The position numbers and the translations under genes are program-made. Shown here piece by piece: positions 18,759 to 22,846 of a DNA stretch of 22,846 nucleotides. The stretch is from Chloracidobacterium sp. GTDB lineage: Bacteria > Acidobacteriota > Blastocatellia > Pyrinomonadales > Pyrinomonadaceae. Under the pieces are notes generated by a model. The model did no database searches. It was not told where the DNA came from and was given only the letters and a program-made list of their open reading frames with translations. The stretch spans positions 1 to 22,846 of the forward strand of contig JADJRV010000027.1 in assembly GCA_016712045.1 (NCBI GenBank). Direction: 5' to 3'. The stretch's first letter is position 1, and every line of letters starts with the position of its first letter.

Positions 18759-19499
18759 CTATTTACATTGGCACTGTCGTTTTGGCAGTGCCTTTTTTGG
18801 GTTTTTTTCCAAATCAGACCCGGAAATAAAGATGGCGGTAGGTCTGTCCTCAGTCAGATCGGCTCCAGACCGATAGGTCCAGAGTTTGGTGTTTAACTTA
18901 CCTGAAGATTCGACAATGGCGAATGTGATCCGGTGAATGTCATATTTACGGAATTTGATAGCGGCCAAAATATTTTTGATATGAGAAAGGAGCTTGATGC
19001 TTGATTCTTTGGAGTCGAAAAATATCTCGATGAATCCGTGATAGGCGGGATTTGTATTTAGAATGATGTACAGACTGTCCATCTCAGCTTTCATCATATT
19101 TGCTGACAGAGTGCCAAATTCATCCAAAGGATGACGCTCTAACAGTGGAATTATGCTAACCACTTCAGCGGCCGTATCAGGACATCCCTTAGGCAAGCCC
19201 TCGACTCGCACGAAAACTGTAATATTCGCCCCTCCATCCTTTTTGCCGGGTATAAAAGTCATCTGATGACTCGCATCATCAATTACCTTTCCCATTTTTG
19301 CCGCCCATCTGAATGACAAAGTGCCGTTAGTCGGTACACCTGACACCTTTGCTGTAAATAGACCGGCAACATTTACTGGCAATATGCTTTTTGGTGTTTC
19401 GATGGAGATCGCTGGGCAATTCGACGGGATATTTTGCGCCAAAACCCCGGCACAAAATAAGGCAGCCAAAAATGTCATTCGAAGTAGTCGGCCGATCAT
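18759..19499 (-). CDS. Secreted protein of unknown function downstream of argG
   Basis: A 246-residue product starts 3 bases after the argG stop, so it is probably translated from the argG message. A signal peptide covers about 1-21 (MTFLAALFCAGVLAQ). The N-terminal half (about 27-118: CPAISIETPKSILPVN..GTLSFRWAAKMGKV) has the look of an Ig/PKD-like beta domain with paired cysteines. The C-terminal half (LDEFGTLSANMMKAEMDSLYIILNTNPAYHGFIEIFF) resembles a repeated acidobacterial module, distantly like OmpA-type C-terminal domains, and ends in a basic tail. Its 3' end crosses the DUF1501 terminator, so the last residues (KALPKRQCQCK) are encoded by hairpin DNA. Its DNA is AT-richer than argG. 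Function is unknown and the link with arginine synthesis may only be positional. Confidence 0.75.
   Translation of the reverse strand: MIGRLLRMTFLAALFCAGVLAQNIPSNCPAISIETPKSILPVNVAGLFTAKVSGVPTNGTLSFRWAAKMGKVIDDASHQMTFIPGKKDGGANITVFVRVEGLPKGCPDTAAEVVSIIPLLERHPLDEFGTLSANMMKAEMDSLYIILNTNPAYHGFIEIFFDSKESSIKLLSHIKNILAAIKFRKYDIHRITFAIVESSGKLNTKLWTYRSGADLTEDRPTAIFISGSDLEKNPKKALPKRQCQCK
18770..18798 (+). terminator. Intrinsic terminator after the DUF1501 gene
   Basis: GGCACTG (18770-18776) pairs perfectly with CAGTGCC (18786-18792) around a 9-base loop, followed by six T (18793-18798) and another T-rich stretch. It lies 26 bases after the DUF1501 stop and inside the 3' end of the convergent gene. 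On the opposite strand there is no T-run, so that gene can be read through it. Confidence 0.85.
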
Positions 19500-19502
19500 A
19501 AA

Positions 19503-20702
19503 CTATTCCATATTGCGAAGACGTAGGCGAAGGGCCTGCAGTTTGATAAACCCTTCGGCGTCGTGTTGGTCGTAGGCGCCGGCGTCGTCTTCGAATGTGA
19601 CGACGCGTTCGCGGTAGAGCGAGTTGGGCGAGCGGCGGCCGGTGACGGTGACGTTGCCCTTGTAGAGTTTGACGCGGACATCGCCGTTGACGACCTCTTG
19701 GGTCTGATCGACCATCGATTTTAGGATCTCGAATTCGGGTGCGAACCAGAATCCGTAATAGACAGACTCGGCGAACTTTGTGCCGAGGCTGTCGCGCAGG
19801 CGTGTGACCTCGCGGTCCATGGTGATGGATTCGAGAGCGCGGTGGGCGGTTTGGAGGATGGTGACGCCGGGCGTCTCGTACACGCCGCGTGATTTCATAC
19901 CGACAAAGCGGTTTTCGACCAGATCGACGCGGCCGATGCCGTGTTCGCCGCCTAGATAATTTAGGTGCGTGAGCAGATCGACCGCTCCGTGCGTGATGCC
20001 GTTGATGGCGATCGGCTCGCCCTTTTCAAAGGTAATGGTGATCTCTTCGGCGGTGTCGGACGCGGTTTCCAGCGATTTTGAAAGCAGGAAAATATCATCC
20101 GGCGGAGCTGCCCAAGGGTCTTCTAAAATGCCGCCTTCGTAGCTGATGTGCATCAGATTGCGGTCCATCGAATATGGTTTTGCGGTCGTCGCGGTGACCG
20201 GGATGCCGTGCTGTGTGCAATACGCGATCAGATCGGCACGGCCCTTAAATTCCCACTCACGCCAAGGTGCGACGACCTTGATGTCCGGCTGCAGCGCGTA
20301 ATATGTCAGCTCAAACCGCACCTGATCGTTGCCCTTGCCGGTCGCCCCGTGGGCAACAGCATCGGCTCCCTCAAGCTGGGCGATCTCTATCTGACGTTTG
20401 GCTATGACCGGACGTGCGAGCGATGTGCCAAGCAGATAGACGCCCTCGTACAGGGCATTTGCCTTGACGGCCATCCAGACAAAATCTTTGACAAATTCTT
20501 CGCGCAGGTCCTCGACGTAGAGTTTGGACGCACCGGTCGCAAGGGCTTTTTCCTCAAGGCCGTCCATTTCGTCGCCCTGGCCGACATCGGCACAATAGCA
20601 GACGACCTCGCAGCCGTAGGTTTCTTTGAGCCACAGCAGCATCGCCGATGTGTCGAGCCCGCCGGAATAGGCGAGGACTACTTTGTTTATCTTTTTGGTC
20701 AT
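19503..20702 (-). CDS. argG: Argininosuccinate synthase
   Basis: ArgG joins citrulline and aspartate with ATP to argininosuccinate, the penultimate step of arginine synthesis, in the cytoplasm. The 399-residue length is typical of the bacterial type 1 enzyme. The PP-loop ATP site AYSGGLDTS is at residues 10-18, and CADVGQGDEMDGLEEKA follows. GTSLARPVIAK, HGATGKGNDQVRFE and APWREWEF are the usual citrulline/aspartate-binding segments. SMDRNLMHISYEGGILEDPW and VTGRRSPNSLY complete the family pattern. The reading frame is uninterrupted, unlike many neighbours. The start codon is 3-6 bases from a predicted transcript start, with no Shine-Dalgarno sequence, suggesting a leaderless or near-leaderless message. 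It diverges from argH across 32 bp and probably carries the secreted protein gene behind it. Confidence 0.97.
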   Translation of the reverse strand: MTKKINKVVLAYSGGLDTSAMLLWLKETYGCEVVCYCADVGQGDEMDGLEEKALATGASKLYVEDLREEFVKDFVWMAVKANALYEGVYLLGTSLARPVIAKRQIEIAQLEGADAVAHGATGKGNDQVRFELTYYALQPDIKVVAPWREWEFKGRADLIAYCTQHGIPVTATTAKPYSMDRNLMHISYEGGILEDPWAAPPDDIFLLSKSLETASDTAEEITITFEKGEPIAINGITHGAVDLLTHLNYLGGEHGIGRVDLVENRFVGMKSRGVYETPGVTILQTAHRALESITMDREVTRLRDSLGTKFAESVYYGFWFAPEFEILKSMVDQTQEVVNGDVRVKLYKGNVTVTGRRSPNSLYRERVVTFEDDAGAYDQHDAEGFIKLQALRLRLRNME

Positions 20703-20734
20703 TGGTATACAATTATACTCGCGCGAGGATACAA
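20683..20734. promoter_or_regulatory. Back-to-back argG/argH promoter region
   Basis: The gap between the two start codons is only 32 bp (20703-20734). For argH, TTGTTT (20683-20688, inside argG) and TATACA (20706-20711) are 17 bp apart, and GAGG at 20725-20728 is its ribosome site. For argG, a perfect TATAAT lies on the minus strand at 20717-20712; a poor -35 (GGTCAT) would overlap the argH start. The palindrome GTATA-CAAT-TATAC (20705-20718) covers both -10 boxes. No clear 18-bp ARG operator was recognised. Confidence 0.55.
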
Positions 20735-22121
20735 ATGACCAAATCAGGCCAACTGTGGGGCGGGCGGTTTGCGGAAAAGCCGCATGTGACGTTTGCCGAA
20801 TTTAACGATTCATTTCGTTTTGACCGGCGATTGTTCGCGGCGGACGTGCGTGCGAGCATCGCCCATGCAAACGGACTCGCCGGAGCGGGCGTTTTGACTG
20901 CGGCTGAGACGGCGGAGATCACGGCGGGTTTAAGTGCGTTACTTGAGGCGGCGTCTGCGGATACAGCATATATTGACGGATCAGACGCCGAGGATGTTCA
21001 CTCTTTTATCGAAGGGAAATTGATCGCCACCATCGGCGATGCGGGCCGCAAGGTTCACACCGGACGGAGCCGCAATGATCAGGTCGCGACGGCGTTTCGG
21101 TTGTGGTTGAGGGATGAAACGGATGCGATATCGGCGCTTATTCTTGATCTGCAATCTGCAATTGTTGATCTTGCGGACCGTCATAAAGATGCTATTTTGC
21201 CGGGATACACATCTCCAACGCGCCCAGCCGGTGATGTTTGCACACTGGTGTCTCGCGTATTTTGAGATGCTAAAGCGTGATCGCGAACGGCTGGGCGATG
21301 CGCGAAAGCGGATCAATATTATGCCGCTCGGGTCGGGAGCTCTTGCAGGGACGGGTTTTGCGATAGATCGTGAAGCGGTCGCTGCTGAGTTGGGTTTTGA
21401 AGGGATTTCCGCCAACAGCCTCGACGCTGTTTCTGATCGTGATTTTGCGGTTGAGTTTACATCGGCGTGTTCGCTGATCATGGTCCATCTATCGCGGCTG
21501 GCGGAGGACCTGATCTTGTATTGCTCGACCGAATTTGGTTTTGTGACGCTGAGCGACGCTGTTTCATCCGGCTCGAGCCTGATGCCGCAGAAGAAAAACC
21601 CCGATGCGCTAGAGCTGCTTCGCGGCAAAGCGGGACGTGTTTTTGGCCACAATATGTCGCTACTTGCAATGCTTAAAGGGCTGCCGCTTGCCTATAACAA
21701 GGATATGCAGGAGGACAAACAGGCGGTTTTTGACACGGTCGATACTGTCCAAATATCCTTGCGGGCGGCGGCCATCGTTCTTGAAAATGCGACGTTGAAC
21801 GAGGAAAAGACGCTTGCGGCGGCAACGAGTGGTTATTTGAACGCGACGGAATTGGCAGATTATTTGGTCAAAAATGGCGTACCGTTTCGCACCGCTCATG
21901 AAACGGTCGGGCGGATCGTATTGTTTGCGATCGAGCAGGGAAAAGAATTGGACGAACTGACTATCGAGGCTCTCCGCGAGTTTTTGCCGGAGATCGATGA
22001 AGATGTATTTACCACGCTGACTATCGAATCGACTCTTGCGGCAAAAAATACTGTTGGCGGCACTTCGCCGGAACGTGTTGCGGTCGCACTGGCGACGGCA
22101 AAGGAGTACTTCAAAAAATAA
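20735..22121 (+). CDS. argH: Argininosuccinate lyase (one frameshift)
   Basis: ArgH splits argininosuccinate into arginine and fumarate and belongs to the fumarase/aspartase superfamily. The start at 20735 has GAGG 6 bases upstream and begins MTKSGQLWGGRFAEKP, the family's standard entry. Conserved parts are SDAEDVHSFIEGKL, VHTGRSRNDQVATAFRLWLRD and, after the frame change, HLQRAQPVMFAHWCLAYFEML. The flexible-loop signature GSSLMPQKKNPDALELLRGK follows. The frame shifts near 21206-21212: inserting CA in ACACAT restores GYTHLQRAQ, giving 462 residues. The gene ends in TAATG, overlapping the hotdog thioesterase start by one base. It pairs functionally with the divergent argG. Confidence 0.95.
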
Positions 22122-22540
22122 TGGATCAAACTGCTCTATTAGAATCGGTTGCAAACAATGCACTGCTGCAATTTCTCGGCGTTAAGATCGAGGTTGCGAC
22201 CGCCGAGCGCGTTGTTTTGACGATGCCCGTTACGTCAAAGGTGCATCAGTACACAGGCATTATGAACGGCGGCGTTTCGGTTTATCTGGCTGAGACGGCC
22301 GCTTCGATCGGCGTTGTCGCGGGGTCTGATCTCGGAAAGGTAACGCCCGTCGGCATCGAGATAAACGCCAATCACCTGCGTGCCGTCAGCAAAGGCATCA
22401 TCACGGTCGAGGCAAAGCCGATCCACACCGGCCGCACAATGAGCGTCTGGAAGATCGATATTACCAACGACCGCGGCAAGCTTGTCTGTACATCGCGGAT
22501 CACGCTCCTTATCCAAAAACGCGTCGCTTACCAGCCATAA
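22121..22540 (+). CDS. PaaI-type hotdog-fold thioesterase
   Basis: Small hotdog thioesterases of the PaaI/YdiI type hydrolyse acyl- or aroyl-CoA esters. This one has 139 residues, typical for the group. The start shares one base with the argH stop (TAATG), so translation is probably coupled. Features are an N-terminal helix with LLQFLGVKIEVATAERVVLTMPV, the central-helix motif HQYTGIMNGGVSVYLAETAAS (family: N or H-x-G-x-xH-G-G-x-x-x-x-L-x-D/E), VGIEINANHLRAVSKGIITVEA and the strand GRTMSVWKIDITNDRGKLVCTSRITLLIQ. The catalytic acidic residue is expected at the Glu in LAETAAS. Its substrate is not predictable, and there is no obvious biochemical link to arginine synthesis. Confidence 0.88.
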   Translation: MDQTALLESVANNALLQFLGVKIEVATAERVVLTMPVTSKVHQYTGIMNGGVSVYLAETAASIGVVAGSDLGKVTPVGIEINANHLRAVSKGIITVEAKPIHTGRTMSVWKIDITNDRGKLVCTSRITLLIQKRVAYQP

Positions 22541-22546
22541 GACCAC

Positions 22547-22622
22547 TTAACCGCGAAAATTACGAAATAGACGAAAATGCATTGACTCTTATTTTCGTGC
22601 CTTTCGTGTGTTTCGCGGTTAA
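22547..22622. repeat. Modular 32-bp inverted repeat between the thioesterase gene and tilS
   Basis: Left arm 22547-22578 and right arm 22591-22622 are inverted copies matching at 26 of 32 positions, around a 12-base loop. The matches form three blocks (TTAACCGCGAAA, ACGAAA, ACGAAAAT) separated by two fully mismatched 3-base windows. CGAAA recurs every 9 bases in the left arm. No T-run follows, so it is not a standard terminator. It ends 9 bases before the tilS ATG. Confidence 0.8.
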
Positions 22623-22631
22623 AATTCTTAA

Positions 22632-22846
22632 ATGCATTCATTTGTTCGAAATCTAATTACCGAATGGCGGCGGCTTGATCTGCCGTTTGAGGGCGGGACG
22701 GTTGTGGTGGCGGTTTCGGGCGGGGCGGATTCGGTCGGTCTATTGCTTGCGATCCACGACCTGACGCAGCGTAAAAAGCTCGGGCATCGTGTTGTCGCGG
22801 CGCATTTTGATCATGGACTGCGTAGTGATGAAAGCGAGGCGGATGC
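22632..22846 (+). CDS. tilS: tRNA(Ile)-lysidine synthase, N-terminal part (runs off the window)
   Basis: TilS attaches lysine to C34 of the AUA-reading tRNA-Ile, changing both its codon and amino acid identity. Only about 71 residues are present. They begin MHSFVRNLITEWRRLDLPFEGG and carry the PP-loop VAVSGGADSVGLLLAIHDL, then VVAAHFDHGLRSDES, matching the family's HVDHGLR block. The ATG at 22632 lies 9 bases after the long palindrome and has no clear ribosome site. With ileS also in the window, two determinants of isoleucine decoding lie within 18 kb, which may be coincidence. Confidence 0.88.
   Translation, partial: MHSFVRNLITEWRRLDLPFEGGTVVVAVSGGADSVGLLLAIHDLTQRKKLGHRVVAAHFDHGLRSDESEAD

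Noticed and set aside
22547..22622. Intrinsic terminator for the argH-thioesterase unit
   Set aside because: The hairpin lacks a following T-run and has two internal mismatched windows.

Overview
The window looks like chromosomal DNA of a free-living Gram-negative bacterium, most likely an Acidobacteriota member of the Blastocatellia/Pyrinomonadales type. This is inferred from moderate GC, many small secreted proteins, a Tat-exported DUF1501 protein, a TPR-containing sigma-54 regulator and abundant short dispersed palindromes; no rRNA or other marker is present to prove it. Several genes carry single- or two-base frameshifts, densest in the first 4.3 kb. Most can be repaired by one base in a homopolymer or short repeat, so I read them as assembly/sequencing errors, not decay, and give whole-gene coordinates.

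Layout. 1-824: cysteine desulfurase (5' end missing), then a small secreted cystatin-like protein (845-1216). 1215-4293 (-): one roughly 1025-residue regulator with TPR, GAF-like, sigma-54 AAA+ and Fis-type HTH parts. 4431-11068 (+): clpS, then a housekeeping run ileS - two small secreted proteins - lspA - lgt - rluD. IleS is preceded by a structured leader ending in a perfect intrinsic terminator only 9 nt before the start codon, the signature of transcription attenuation. LspA and Lgt are the two ends of the lipoprotein-maturation pathway.

11069-11320 is a gene-free, repeat-built spacer: a symmetric three-hairpin element and a phased GGTCC/GGACC array. 11321-16746 (+) encodes two secreted glycosidases, a GH20 beta-N-acetylhexosaminidase and a GH92 alpha-mannosidase, which together suit degradation of N-glycan-type or other amino-sugar/mannose polymers. 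The GH92 signal peptide and an internal 27-residue insert are written in short tandem and palindromic repeats. A PsbP/DUF1795-like secreted protein (-) and a DUF1501 protein with a frameshifted Tat signal follow.

18759-22846: argG (-), with a secreted protein downstream of it, and argH (+) diverge from a 32-bp gap holding back-to-back promoters. ArgH overlaps a hotdog thioesterase by one base; then comes a long modular palindrome and the start of tilS, cut by the window end. ArgG and ArgH are the last two steps of arginine synthesis. No tRNA, rRNA, CRISPR array, IS element or phage gene was seen.
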